A stretch of DNA of 64,000 nt from Taeniopygia guttata. Taxonomy: Eukaryota > Chordata > Aves > Passeriformes > Estrildidae. The notes below the pieces were generated by a model that saw only the letters and a list, made by a program, of their open reading frames with translations, was not told the origin of the DNA and ran no database searches. The stretch lies in NCBI RefSeq assembly GCF_048771995.1, contig NC_133027.1, positions 7,560,001 to 7,624,000 on the forward strand. The letters run 5' to 3'. Both the position numbers and the translations under genes were made by a program. Numbering within the stretch: position 1 is the stretch's first letter; the number at the start of each line of letters is the position of its first letter. Shown in pieces: positions 10,797-24,400 of this stretch.

Positions 10797-11654
10797 CCAT
10801 TGTATGAGTCCAACTGAGCTTACTGTCAGTCCAGAAGATTTCTTAAGGAAAAGCCTATTGTAACACTTTGAGACTGTTTTTACATAACTATGATATGAAA
10901 TTCATATGATGTATATGATTGACCACTAAACTGCTGTAATCTATTGGATAGGAGTTCAAGCTAACTTGCCCTCTCTTCTTCATCTTACAGCTGGACAACA
11001 GATACCAGGTCTGAAAGGATCTGAGTTTCCCTGGTGGAAACTCCTCCTCCCAAGAAGATTGATTTAAGTCTGTGTTTTCTGTCTACAGCCCAGAAAGGCA
11101 AGCAGAGAAGTAAATGAACAAGTTATATCTGGAAACAAACTCTGAACTCAAAAGCAGTTTGCTTTAAAACATTTTCCTTTTCAACTACTTTGCTTGGAAT
11201 GCTGAAGGTGAATAAAGATGAGAGGATGCAGCATGGATTGAATCAAACAGCAGTTCTTGTAAGGTTCAGGAGTGACTTAAGGAATTAGTACTCAAATCTT
11301 CAGAGCCCTTCCTGAAAAGCCAGTGACCTGAACAGAAGGTCCCAGCCTTCAGGGACTCCCCAGGGACAGATGTCTGAGGTGGTGTCCACCTGTTGGAGTG
11401 GGGGCCTCAGCAGAAGGGATCTAATCCAGCTTAGCCAAGGTTGGCCAGAGAGCTCAGGGGGAGGCAGGGGACAGCGAGGCAGGAGGGGAACACAGAGGCA
11501 AAGCTGGTGGCCAGCAGCAACCCCTCCATCAGTGCCTGGTGGGAACAGCAGCTCGGACACGGGGTTACCTGCCCACCAGCAGGAACTCTCAGGGAGGTGG
11601 GGTAACCTTGGAAGGTGTCAGCATTGTTGCTAGGCAGGAAAAGCAATGAAATTG

Positions 11655-11735
11655 GATGAGAAGACTGGATTGATGGTTAGACTTGATCTTCAAGGTCTTT
11701 TTGAACTGTAGTGATTCCATGATTCTGTGACTGGT
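11655..11735 (+). mobile_element. CR1 LINE 3' tail remnant
   Basis: A short CR1 3' end in plus orientation: GGTTAGACTTGATCTTCAAG, then GGTCTTTTTGAACTGTAGTG, ending in ATTCCATGATTCTGTGA. Old and small. Confidence 0.75.
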
Positions 11736-12082
11736 GACCATCTCTACTACTACTGACTGCCAGTGACCAGCCCAGTGTGGAAGATTTGGGCTGCCCTCAC
11801 TGTACTTCAGCAAGGACAAGGAATTGGACATGGTTTGGCTTACAGAGCAATACCCAGGGACACACAACCCTGTTATCCTCTCCTTTTCTTCCCATGTTTG
11901 TTGGAATTGCCTGTGTGCAGGTGGGGAAGTGCTGTCCGTTATGCACCCAGCTGGTTTAATCCAGTCTTCCATACTCTTATTAATATATTTGGATATTACC
12001 TGAAGGAGAACCACTGGGAATTAAACCTGGCCCCTGTTACTGCCAGTCAGCAGGAAGGCAAGAGGTTTACATTAGATTAGCA

Positions 12083-12088
12083 TTTAAT
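12083..12088 (-). terminator. MFSD2B: Candidate MFSD2B poly(A) signal (ATTAAA)
   Basis: On the minus strand this is ATTAAA, the common variant hexamer, about 300 bp after the MFSD2B stop. I saw no canonical AATAAA closer to the stop on this strand. Weak call. Confidence 0.3.
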
Positions 12089-12385
12089 CTGAATGCTTGT
12101 CAACATAAAAATTTGCTTCTTTCCATCACATGTTCTGAACATGCATAAGGCATACACATCATTTAAAACTGACAAGAAACATATAAATATTTTTCATTTT
12201 ACTGCACCAACAATGAGTTTAAGAAAAGAAAGTTACAAATGCACTTAATCCTCCATTCTTCTGACTTGCAAAAATACACCCATTTTCTCAACAAAATTAC
12301 ATCAACATTATATTCCTGATAATGAAATAAAATAATTATATTTTTTTTAAAAAAATTAGTCTGCTTCACTTAATCTACAGAAGCT

Positions 12386-12473
12386 TTATCTTTTCTTTTG
12401 GCAGTTCCCATTGGTACGATATGCAAAGTGAGGACTGAGTATATTTCGGTGGGATAAAGATCTCATTGTCTCT
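12386..12473 (-). CDS. MFSD2B: MFSD2B exon 14 (terminal coding exon)
   Basis: 88 bp: one base completing Arg489, then [18 protein letters not shown] and a basic end QKKR before TAA. The acceptor TTCTTCTCCAG|A follows a strong pyrimidine tract. A second AG lies two bases further in and would open a different 31-residue frame ending in TAG at 12375. I chose the first AG because scanning normally prefers it. The tail has no clear match to the human tail, so the choice of frame rests on splice logic. Confidence 0.7.
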
Positions 12474-15400
12474 CTGGAGAAGAAGAAAACAGTTTACAAT
12501 CAACCAAGTTTACCTTCCAAGAACCTGAATTCAGATTGGGTGTTATGCAGTTTTAGAGACAACTGCACAACTGATCTAGAAATAGTATTGTAAGCCACAT
12601 TCAAATGGTTCCATTCAACCCAAGCCATCACTTTCTGCAGCCCTTTTATCACTGGGCTGAGTGTTCAGTTAATACAAACTGACACAGACCCACTGCCTTG
12701 TAGCTACAGATTTATAGCAGCTGAAAATATAACCCATTAAAAAACATTAACAGTCTTTACTGGGCCTTCTGGTTATTTTTAAATGTGACTATTCAGATAT
12801 ACACAAATATTACAGAATAAATTGAATGTCCCAAACTGTTCTTTGTGATGTTTTGGAGCTATGTGATATTGCTACATAATTTACCTACTTCAAAGTGCAG
12901 TAAATCTGCTATTTCAAATTCCATCAGACTCAAAATTGTAAACAGGCTTATGTTTTTTATTGTCGTAAACACATATGCCCCAGGCATACATATCTTGGTT
13001 TGTCCAAAAACTGAAACAAGGAAGAAAACAAAAAACCCCAGCCTTAGATGGCAAGTCAATAGAAATCTTAAATGAAGTTAACTCTTATCCACACACACTC
13101 AAAATATACCCTTTAGAAGCTCCCTCATAATTAAGCATTTTGAGGACAGTTCATAAGGCTTTTCTCTTCAAACTTGCCTGACAAGGTTTCAGTATCAAAC
13201 TTAATGAGACACTCTGTTGTTGCACTGATTTTACATCCCAGTGTCCTTCAGCAAAATATTTCTCAGTTTTCCAGTCCAACACTGTGAGGCACTTCCCAGA
13301 TGGCCCCGAGCAAATTACAGATGGCAACTTCTTCCAGGTGCTCCCAAAGAGCAGCAAGCCTGTCCTCCAAAGGCACTTCTGGTACAGCAAAAAGGCACTC
13401 AGTCACACAGTGAAGGCAGTGGGATGAAATTCATGTCTTGTCTTGCATTGTGCTAATTTCTTCAAGGTGAACACACCTCTTGAATTATTCACTGTCCCTT
13501 CCAGATTTAGATATGTCTTCAGAGTCCCACCATTTCAGCTTAGGCTTGGAGCCAGTCTCTGGAACCTGCACTGACCACAGAAGCCAAGAATAAACAGGTC
13601 CAAACTTCAGTGCTCCAGAAGGTGCCTGAGATTAGGTGTGTCTTTCATTTTAAAAGTGTGCTCAACAGTATAAATCTATAGTAGAAATGAATTGATGTAT
13701 CTAAAGCATTATAAAATCCCTGACAAAAAAAAAATCACCATTTAAAAGACTGGTGTAGCCTCATTATTACAAAATAGGTGCAAGCTTAGATTAATACCCA
13801 TGCCATGGTGTTTTGTGAGGCAGAGAGCCTATACCATGTGAGAAATGGGTATGGTGGTTACTTAAAGGCTAAAATTTAAAGAAATCTGATTTTTTTTCAA
13901 ATTCAAATTTGAATTTCTTTCCCTTTTGGAAGGGACTACTGATTTTTCTTATCCTCAGGGGAGATGTTGATTTTGAAAATGTGAAGTTCTGATTCTCTGA
14001 CAGAGATCAGCTTACAGGTTTCAGAAGAAAGAAAAATCAGTAATGGGAAATGCAGGGTTCTATTTCTTATAGAATCCATAAACATAGATTACTTCAAAAT
14101 CTCTCAAAAAAAATGAAAACAAAAATCCTCAAAATATGTCTGCATGAGTGATTTGCTTAATTTCAAAAGAAAAGAAATCCTAACTTCATATAGTATATTT
14201 CAGGCTCCCAAGTGCTTTCCAAACACAATAGTGTGCAAATTATAGGTAGAGATTCTGCTCAAAATCCACCCCAGTCCCCAAGGGTGAAGTACATTGTGAG
14301 TTAATATTTGGAAGGTGCATCATTAATTGGACTCAATGACCCTTGTGTGTATTTTCCAATTCAGAACCCTAAAAATTCTCTAGTCACATTTACACTTTTT
14401 TTCCCCCTTAAGTTACAAATGCATAAAATCTCCCATGAACAAGATCACAGTTTCCCATTAACCACTGAAAAAAACAAACAAACAAACAAACCCCAAGCCT
14501 TCAAGAGATTGCATTTCTGAACGTGTGTAATGTCTTTCCTAGCACAGTGCATGGAGTTAGGTGTATATTTGCACAATGGTGTTCTCTCTTGATTTCATTA
14601 CTGGCTATGTCAGAATCATCCTTTATCCTTTGTGATAAAATGTGAGCAGAGAAATGGCCTAGAAAACTCTCCCAGAGTTTGTTGGTGGGGTGTGAGTCTG
14701 TATTTGGGAAGCCACTGCATTCAGAGCTTTCAGACAGAGGTGTCCTTTTTGTGGCTGTCCAAGTTCTCTGTGCTTTGATGGCTCCTCCTGGTAAAAGCAG
14801 AACAAATGATACATGAACACACTTCTGGCTTTCACTGCTGACTCCTCAAACTGAGTTTGGCAATCTCAATCAGCTGAGAACCTCTAGCAAGGTGTGGTTG
14901 TTCAGGACAATGACTGAAGCTCCTGAACAGAGAGGACCAGTCCCACTGTCCCCTCCAGCCTGCACAGAGGCCTTTGTCATATCTGCCAACCCCATGCACA
15001 TATCTTGGGATATTTTAGGGCATGAATTGGTCCCAGGCACCCTTGCTTAGGTCCTGGAATTGACCTCTTAGCATGGAGATCAGTTTCCAAGTCCAGTAAA
15101 TTGGGATAATAAAATCAAGACAAAGAAATAATCTATTTTTTTTTTTAATTTTATCCATCAATCTGCTAGGACTGTCCTTATGTATGTCCTCAAGAGCTGA
15201 CAGAGTTGGAGGAATTTGAGCTAGACAAGATTTTCCTTGGAGAAGGAGAAAAAGGGAGGAAGGGAGAGTGACAGAGTAAAAAGGGAAATAATAGCTCAAA
15301 GCTGACTTCTTTATTCTCCCACAATCTTTTCTGCCTACCCTTCTAAATTATTTGGATGTTTCTTGTATCCCATAAACACCAAGAATGCAGTCAACAACAT

Positions 15401-18400
15401 ACCATTTTCTTCTATATAGAAGTAAATTGTAGTTATTCACATGATCCCCACAAATTTAATCTATGTAGAATATTCCTCATTTCTGGCCTGAAAATATGTA
15501 CCACAATAGTGCTTTGTGAAACACTCTAGAGAAAATGTAAATAGAGCAGCTGAAATTTCTGATAAATGGTCCTCTAAGCAGGTTGCACTGCACAACAAAA
15601 AAGTGATACTGGAACATGTCATGGTACCATTCTGTTAATAATTTGACTAAGAGCACATTGTTTTATTTTGTTGTAAGGAATATAGGGATTCCTTACAATA
15701 ATAATTTTCCCAGTGTGATTAAGAGCTGCTGTAGGGGGGTTGCTGCTCTTTTACTGCCAGTCCAATCTTACCTTAACTCTTCAAGGGCAAGCTTTGTTTC
15801 TTTCCGACTTTCTTCAGTGATGGGGTAGAAAAGGAGTATAAACAAACCTAAAAGGATGAGGATGGCAGGAACTGCTCCAATGAGGAGTTTCAGTGTGAGG
15901 ATCACATCATCTGACTGTCTGCATATCCCTGGCTTGTACCCAGTAAACCTAAACAAATTGAAACAAGTGGTGTGTGCATGTCCAGAGCTAAAAGGCTGTT
16001 GTTTACCTGAAGGCTTCCTTCTCCCGACCCCTCCCACTCTTCAAGACTTTTCTCCCATTTTCCCTACACCTCTCTTTTTTCCTTTTCCCCAATGCATTTC
16101 AAATTGTGTTTTTCAAACCTCATTTTTGTGCTCAACTTCAGATAACTGCATTATCTCTGTATTTTCTTACTATTATATATAACATTTAAGTTAATTATTA
16201 TTGTTGAAATTTATCAAATTTCTTGCATACTTCTAAAGAAATTATTGTGGAATCCCATGTAAGGAAATAAACTGATGTCCAGCAAGTTTCACCTGAACAT
16301 GAGGCAGAGGTGCAGTGGCTGAGCCCTGAATGGATTGTGGAGTCTCCCTCACTGGAGATATTCCAGAACTGTCTGGACACAATCCTGTGCCCTGTGCTCT
16401 GGGATGAACCTGTTTGAGCAAGGAAAGTTGGAAGCAGATGAGCCACTTCCAGCCCTACCAACTCTGTGATTTTGTAGTTCTGTGAAATTAATCTGTTATG
16501 TGTTTCCTATTAATATTCAGCAAAGTATTCAAGCTCTGCTTTAAAAGCATGGAAGTAATTTCACCAATTTCAACAGCAATAATTAAATTTAATTTAAACA
16601 TACACTTAAGCACTCATCTCAAGATAGACAAATTTACTCAAGTGCTCAGAGTTAGGTACACTTCATTGATTCAGGACTTCCATTCAGTCCCACAACTGCT
16701 GATATACTCAAATTCCTACTCCAAATTTGTGGAATTAGTTTTTCTTCTGAACATCCACCTAATGAAAGCTCATTTGGCATAACTCTGTCTTCTGTGTTCT
16801 CCCACAAACATCTGCCTTGGCAAATTGCTGGGACCCAACTGGAACGCAATTGAAAAGGGGCTAATTGGGGAACAGCAAATTGTTTGAGGGTTTTAGCAAT
16901 AAGCAGATAAAATTCCTAAGCCCAAAATGTTCAGCCAAGCATTGCCTGTTATTTAGCAATTGCAGCTCAAGGCCCCAAAGCAAAACATTCTGGTTACCAA
17001 AACCTAATTTGGAGTCGAGGGCTGGATTTCCCTTCTAAGCATTTACTGTGTGCTGTAGCAGGGACAGGCACAGGCCCTTTCTGCCAGGTCTTGCACAAAG
17101 GCAGGGCAGGAGATTCCTGGCCACTTACTCAACCTGTCTGGTCAGAACAGACAAGACCAAGTGGAAAGAGACCACAAACCCTCTCCTAAAGTGGCATGGT
17201 CTACGTGACAGGCAGTGCTGTGAGAAAGGCTGTTCCTGACTCTGATCAGTGTCCAGTTCCCTAAAATCATGCAGGAATTGGTGATCCTTTCATGCTGAAC
17301 ACGCCTCTGGCACCCCTAGAAGCACTCCAGTCCATGTAAAGTCTTACAATCTCCTAGAGATAGTCCAGTTCAGGTGCACCAGGGAATGCACAAAGCACCT
17401 GTATCACCTGTGCTTTGGACCTTCATCTCCTGCACTTTCATGTTTAGTTCTTGATTCATACAAACCACCAAAATTTTCATGAGTAATTGAAAAGAGGAAA
17501 ATCTGAAGGGAAGTCAGGTTTTTCTGAACAGAACCATGTCAGGGCAAGTAACTTAATGCTCAGTTGTCTGGCCTAGATGGCACCAATCCTGTCTTTAGTG
17601 GTCAGCCATCTGGAGCTGCTGGCACTTTCAGGCTCAGGGCATGAATGCAATTAACTCCACAGGGTAAAAGTGTTGTAACCTCAGAATGCTTTCAGAGTAG
17701 ATCCACTAAGTGGAAACACAGCGTTACTTACTCCAGTCCTGCTGCAGAAATTCCTAAGCCAATTCCTGCTGACATCTTGGTAAAAAAAACATAAGAAGAA
17801 TAGAAAATGGTTTCATGTCCTTTCCCATGGGGATTCTGCAGGCGAAAGTTATCAACAACATCAGGCAGCATTGACCTAGAAGTGAGCAAGATAAAAGAAA
17901 AACTCAAGCCAAAATTTATTTTCAACATCCAGACTTAATGAAATACAGCACAGCCCTCCTCCATTTTTAAGTTTATTGATGTAGCCATGCATATGAAAGA
18001 ATACAGTTAAAAAAGTTCTACTCCTGGAAAGGAGGGCAAAAAATGTGTAAGAAAAGCATGGACATATATTACAATGTGGAAATTTACTGAAAAGCCATGA
18101 AATACTTGAGAGGTGATAGAATTCCTAGTCTGCCTGTCATTCCAATCATAAGTTGTGACATTAAAAAAGAACAATAAACAACCCATCCCCCCCCACCCCC
18201 CCCTGATGTTTCTTAAGATTTCAAGGAATTCTGAATGTCTGAACAGTTGCATTCTGAAATAACTCTTTTGACAAGGTAACAACATTTTCAGAAACCAATT
18301 AAATCTATTCTCTCTATTTCAAAGAGACAGGATTAGAAAATGGGAAATTAGAATGGAAGCTGCTTGAATGTTAATTGTGAATTGACATTTTATTTCCATT

Positions 18401-21400
18401 ATATGTAATAATTTACTGTTGGAAAAAGAAAGGTCTTCTCACCCTCTGTGCAGAAAAGCTTACATAGTCGGACAACTAATTTCAAACTATGTATTCCATG
18501 ACGTCCTGGAGTTTTCAGGGCATTGTACAAACAAGTTATGAAAAACAGTGCTCTCAGCAATGGTCTTTCTTTCTGGTTAATGTGATCTCAATTACAATTA
18601 TTTAATCTGAAGAGGAAATACCCTGCCATGCTCATCCATAAGTTGTTTTTCCCCACTTATTTTCAGTCCTCAAGTGCAAAAGACCTTGAATTCTTGGCTT
18701 CTTACAATCATAACCTTGTGTATTTGGTCTATAACAGAGGACTACTCAAGCAGGGATACACAGAATCATGGAATGGCTTGGGTTGGAAGGGACTTTAAAG
18801 ATCATTTCATTCCAGCCCCCTGCCATGGGCAGGGAAACTTTCCACTACCCCAGGTTGCTCCAAGCCTCATCCAGCCTGGCCTTGAACACTTCCAGGGATG
18901 GGGCATCCAAAGTTTCTCTGGGCAACCTGTGCCAGAGCCTCAACACCCTCACAGTAAAGAAATTATTTCTAAAACCTAATCTAAATCTATCATCTTTCAG
19001 TTTAAAGCCATTGCCCCTTGTTCTATAACTACATGCCCTTATAAAAAGTAAGGTTAGACATAGTTTGCCTTATGTGTCCTCTGCTGTATTCTTAATTGCT
19101 CAGCATTAATTGATTTGCCTAACTTCATAACTCCTGAAGCAATGTTATCACACTTTGCATAGCTACTTAGATTATTGATTATATACTTTTGTGTAAAAAA
19201 GCAGCTACAGTTATGGTGGATGTAGTCTCTTAACAATAGAGCTCATATCACTGCATATAGCATCAACTATAAAACAACAACAAAAAAAAGATTCTTAGAA
19301 GAAGTGACTCTTGCCATATTCTGCATTTTTCAGAGGCAAATTCCATGCAGTAGTACATACATGTAATGCAAAAATACATCCATTCCCCACCTCAAATGTA
19401 AAATTCTCCTACCATGGCAACAGAAGAGATGCTGCAATGCTCAGACCAGAGACGAAGGCCACAAAGTAAGCCAGGATCAGGTTTGGAATGGTCACTAGCA
19501 TGACTGCAAAAGGAATCATCCACTGAAGAAGAAAAGCATTATATCTAAGTTGCAGCATGCACTGCTCAATGCTGTATAGATTGTTCCCTTCAACATACAA
19601 AACTATGTACAGAACAGTTCACACACAGCAATGTCTCACACTACAGTATTTTGATCATATTGCATTTCCAAAAAGCCCAGAGCCAATCTGTACTTAACTA
19701 CCCAGAATAATTGGAGAAAAGTAGGACAAGTGATAGTAGTGTTGTCTCTGTTAGCAGTATTAGGGCTACAACTGAACTCGTAAATTAAACAGACCCAAGA
19801 GCCTATTTACCAGTCTTGAAGCCAACTCACAGACCCTGGCCACATTCATAGTCCTAAACATTCATGGTCTCCAAAAAAACCTATGGCCATATAAATAGTT
19901 TTTGTGAAGAGCCCTAAAGTGGTTTATTCCCAAACTATGCTAGACAGAATAATAGAATGGTTTGGTTTGGATGGAACCTTTAAAGATTATCTCATTCCAG
20001 TCCCCCTGCCATGGGTAGGGACACCTTCCACTAGACCAGGCTGCTCCAAGCTCCATCCAAATGTTCAAGCCCTGGCCTTGAACACTTCCAGGAATGGGGC
20101 ACCCGCATCTTCTCTGGACAACCTGTGCCAGGGCCTCTTACCCTCAGAGTAAAGAATTTCTTCCTAGTATCCAATCTTAATCTACCTGTCAGGTTAAAGC
20201 CATTCCCCTTTGTCCTATCACTCCATGACCCTGTAGGAAGCCCCTCTCCAGCTCTCTTGAAGCTGCTTTAGGCACTGGAAGGGGCTCTAAGCTCTTCCCA
20301 TTTCTTTCCTCTCAGGTCTTCTCTCAATTTATTCACTGCCCAGATTAGTTTTGTGCCTGGGATCACCCTGACCCAGATGCAGGATTTTTACTTGGCCTTG
20401 CTGAACTTCAGGAAGTTCCCACATTCCCCCCTCTCAAGCCTGTCCAGGCCCCTCAGGATGGCATCCCTTCCCTCCAGCGTGTCACCTGCACCACACAGCT
20501 CAGTGCCACCTGCAAACCTGCTGAGGGTGCCTCAGTCCCTCTCTCCATGTCCCTGACAAGGACGTTGAACGGCACCGGTCCCAGTACAGACCCCTGGGGA
20601 TGACACTCCTCACTGGCCCCCACTTGGACATTGAGCCATTGACCACAGCTCTTTGGGTGCCACCATCCAGCCAATTCCTTATCCATGAGTCGTCCATCCA
20701 CCTAATCCATGCCCCTCCAGTTTACAGACAGACATTCAGGACCGTGTCAAATGCTTTGCACATGTCCAGCTAGACACTGTCAGTTGCTCTTCCCTTATCC
20801 ATGAACACTGGTAATTCCCAGGAGATTGCTAATCAGCTTGGGTGAAGATTTTTCTGCCAGTTAAATAACAGAGATGACCAATGTCCATTTCTATTCTAGG
20901 CCAGTGTAGCTATTTAATTTACTATTAGAGACAATCCCTTAAAACATCCTTACACTGCATTTCAAGGGGAGTGGCAGGGCTTCAGTGGTCATTTTAAACT
21001 ATAAATATACAATTTCACAGATCATCTTCAGTCTTGATGAGGAAGAATTTGCTTTCATTTCCAATCACCACTTTAAAGCCATATACATACTCAGCAATAA
21101 CTAAACCCAGAAGTCAGAGTGGTTTGCTCCACTCCCCACACCCAGATCCACTCACGAGATTGCATGAGAAGCCACAGAGGTTAGCCTCAAAACCAAATTA
21201 ATTTGGGATGCTTGGGATTTGTTTTCTGGCAGTAGTTATAGCCACTAGATCTTTTCAACTTCAACTTGAAGCAATGGGCTTACAGGACTGAAAAGCCACT
21301 TTTTAAAATGCTGATTGAATGCCTGCTGCCCAGCTGTCCTATACCCGTCACATGCTCCATCTCCCGTGCCTGTGAACCACAGGCACAGCAGCACATGTAG

Positions 21401-24400
21401 AATCCAGAACCAGAGGCTTATCCACAGGGCTTTTTAATGATGGGGATTAGTTTAACATTAAGTGTTTCAATCCTCTATACGTGCAGCTTGGGAGCTGAGG
21501 GCATGAGAAGAGCTTTCACAGAGAGTGATTCCCCTAAGCACTGCTATTTACAGTTCTGTATGATAAGTGATTCTGGGAGTCCTGGAGTCTAATCCATTAT
21601 GTTTATGTTTTAAATGCATTTCCCATCTAAAGCATTTGCTCCCAAGCTAAGGAGGCAGAAAATAACCTTTCCTGACTGCAAGTTACCAGCAAGGCAGATA
21701 ATCCTTGCATTAGCCCAGTGTTGTGTCAAAATCGTTATTTCACCACAAGAGAGCACTCCAGCAATATCAGATTTTATGTTGTCTATAAGCAATTTTATGA
21801 CTGCCTTATGCTCCACATGGGGCACCCACTCAGAAACCAAAGCACTTAAACAAAATTCTAGATCGATAATAATAATCATTGTAACTGTAATTTCCTAGAG
21901 AAAGAGAAGCAGGGCCAGTAGGACTGAGGTTACAATGCCCTAAAGTCTCACTCATGCAGTGGCAGCGCAGTCATGGGGGCAGTGCTCCCACTGCAATAAA
22001 CAGCTAATGCAGCTCCTTCTTTCTTAATTGTACAGCAAATACTCTGTTATTGGCATCTGCTCCCTTGTCACAGGGCTGCTGCCCTCTGAGTTATAAACAA
22101 CATCCTGCAGTTATCCCGTGCCTTCCATCCGTGCCCTGACAGCGCCATGCAAGGTGACTCTGCCGGGATGCTGAAGGTGGTACTGGTCTCTGCAGCAGCA
22201 CCCTACAAAGGGAAAATCAGGAAAAGGTGCCGGGAGGATGTGAGTGGAAACAGGATGGGAGAGTGGAAATGGGGCTGCAGAGCCAGGACTCATCCAAAGG
22301 CATCTCTCCATGCTGCACAGTGCTCATAGACACCAAATAAACCATTGTATATCTGTGAGGAGGTGCTCTTATTTTTACTAAATCCTGCAAAACCCACAGC
22401 CGAAAGATATTATTGGCTAGGATGAAAGCTAGAATTGTGGGAGAGAGCTGTCTTTGTTTTTAGACACCTTGCCAAAACTATGAATCAAGAAGATGCCACA
22501 CTTCTTTAAACTTCTCGTGACAACTTCAATTCCAGTCACCAGCTGAGACTTACTGAGTGTAAGTTCTGTGTTTGCCCCGTGAGGGCAGAGTAGACACCTA
22601 ATGAACAGAGCACGTGGAAGCTGAAGGAAATAAACAGAAGAGAAAAATTTCTAGCTTTTGCACCAACCTGGTTGCAGGAAGAATGCTATCAAGGATCCTG
22701 CTTGGGAGCAGGATAATTCCTGATAATTACCAAAATTCTAGGCTTTAAACTTCTAGGAACTTGAGATACTTAATCAGTAGTTAGACTTGTTGGTCATCTC
22801 TTTTGGGGGAATGGGTAAAAAGGGAGAAATATCAATGGAAGAAACTCAAGATTCTTGTTGCTTATCTACCAGATTCTAAACTTTTTGAGGGCTCTCTCCA
22901 ACATAGTCTCACCTTAACAGTCAAAATTAGTCAGGAGCACTGTGACTTTTTTTTTCAGGAAACTGCATTTTCAATCACACGTTCACCCTGAAAGCTGAGT
23001 GTGGATTTAGAGGATAAAAAACAACTCGTGTTCTTCCCTGTCTCCTTCCCTTTCAGTAGAACATTCCCCAGTAACAAATTTAGGAGTCTTAAAATTATGT
23101 GCTTTTATTTCATTGTGGGAGAGTACAGATTAGCTGTACAGATCACACAAGGTGGTAGGGTAGAAAGCTCCTGTGAAAGCATTGTCAGACACAAAATCCG
23201 TCACTGAGCACACACTGAGTCCCCTGAGAAATGTCTACAAGATGAAGCAGAGAAGTGGCTTTTTTTCAATCCATCCCCCACTTAGACCATAACAGTCAAG
23301 CAACTCAACTGTAAAATCAAGTTAAACCATGTTTACAGAGGTGCTGACAGGTTTTCCAGTCATGTAAAACTAAATTTATAGAGCCAAGTTGGTTGAAGAA
23401 GGCATTTTTTGTGGCCAAGTAGACAGAGGAGGAGATTTCCTAAAGAGGAAATCTGCATTCCCAGGTCTAGTCAATGGGCCAACACTGCTTTTGGCAATTA
23501 TCTTTGCTCAAGTGGTAAAAAGAAATAAGGATGGGGCTCGAATTCCAGATACTTCAAAACACATAACAATTCAGCAAATTTGGAACTTGGTTTTAAAGTT
23601 ACTTCTCATTCTCTGGAAGTCATTACAACACAGCTTTTAATTCCAAAAATTATAACTCTTCAACTTTGTCACCAGACATAAATTTTTCAGCTTTGTTCAA
23701 ATTTTGACATATAGCTTTGGGCTGGATTTTTCAAGTCCTCCTGCTTTTTTGTGCACAAGGCAATTTCTTTCCTCTTTCATAAGTAATTGAATGTAAACAG
23801 GGGGAAATGGAGGAACAGGCCTATACAATAACTCACCAAGGATGATGATAGAAAATTGCTGCTGTCTGCACTAAGTAAGGGACTTAAAATAATCCACCAG
23901 TGACAAGGGCAGGCTCACTGAGCTGGCTTTGCAAAGCTGTGTCAGAGTTGAACTAGGCTTCTTTTCTCAGGTAGGTCACCTTTTTCTTTACTTCACTAAT
24001 AACTGTCCCTCCCTATTCAGAGGGATGTGGATGCTCCTACAGGGGGTGTCTAATAGACTTTTGTTTCCTTCTGTGAGACTGAATTACAGACACCTCAGCA
24101 CCATATAACAAAGACAAAACAAGCCTTGCACAACATGTAACTTGTCAACATGAGGCAACTTAGATCTTAATTTATAAAACCTCATTGAAGCTCAGTCATG
24201 AGAGCTTCAAATGAGGAGAGCTTGTGCAGATTCTTAAATAAACTGGGACTTCCCTCCAGCATCAATCCATTTCTCAAAAGTTTCCCTTGGAAACTTGGAA
24301 TCTGTCTGAAATTTGGGATAATGATTTAGAACAAACTCTGGAACAGAGCAAATTTCACATAGATTGATGTTATAAGCACTTGAAAGAGCTCCTGAAGTGG

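Larger units (their letters stand above)
9471..12385. other. Intergenic between the convergent WDCP and MFSD2B 3' ends
   Basis: Holds an unassigned minus-strand ORF (10344-10796), a short CR1 tail (11655-11735) and the likely MFSD2B 3' UTR at its right end. The rest is unrecognised. Mammals have no gene at the equivalent place as far as I know. Confidence 0.6.
17876..19412 (-). other. MFSD2B: MFSD2B intron 11
   Basis: A 1.54-kb intron with a C8-A-C8 tract at 18187-18203 (G8-T-G8 on the transcribed sense strand) and a CR1 copy at 18765-19050. Confidence 0.85.
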
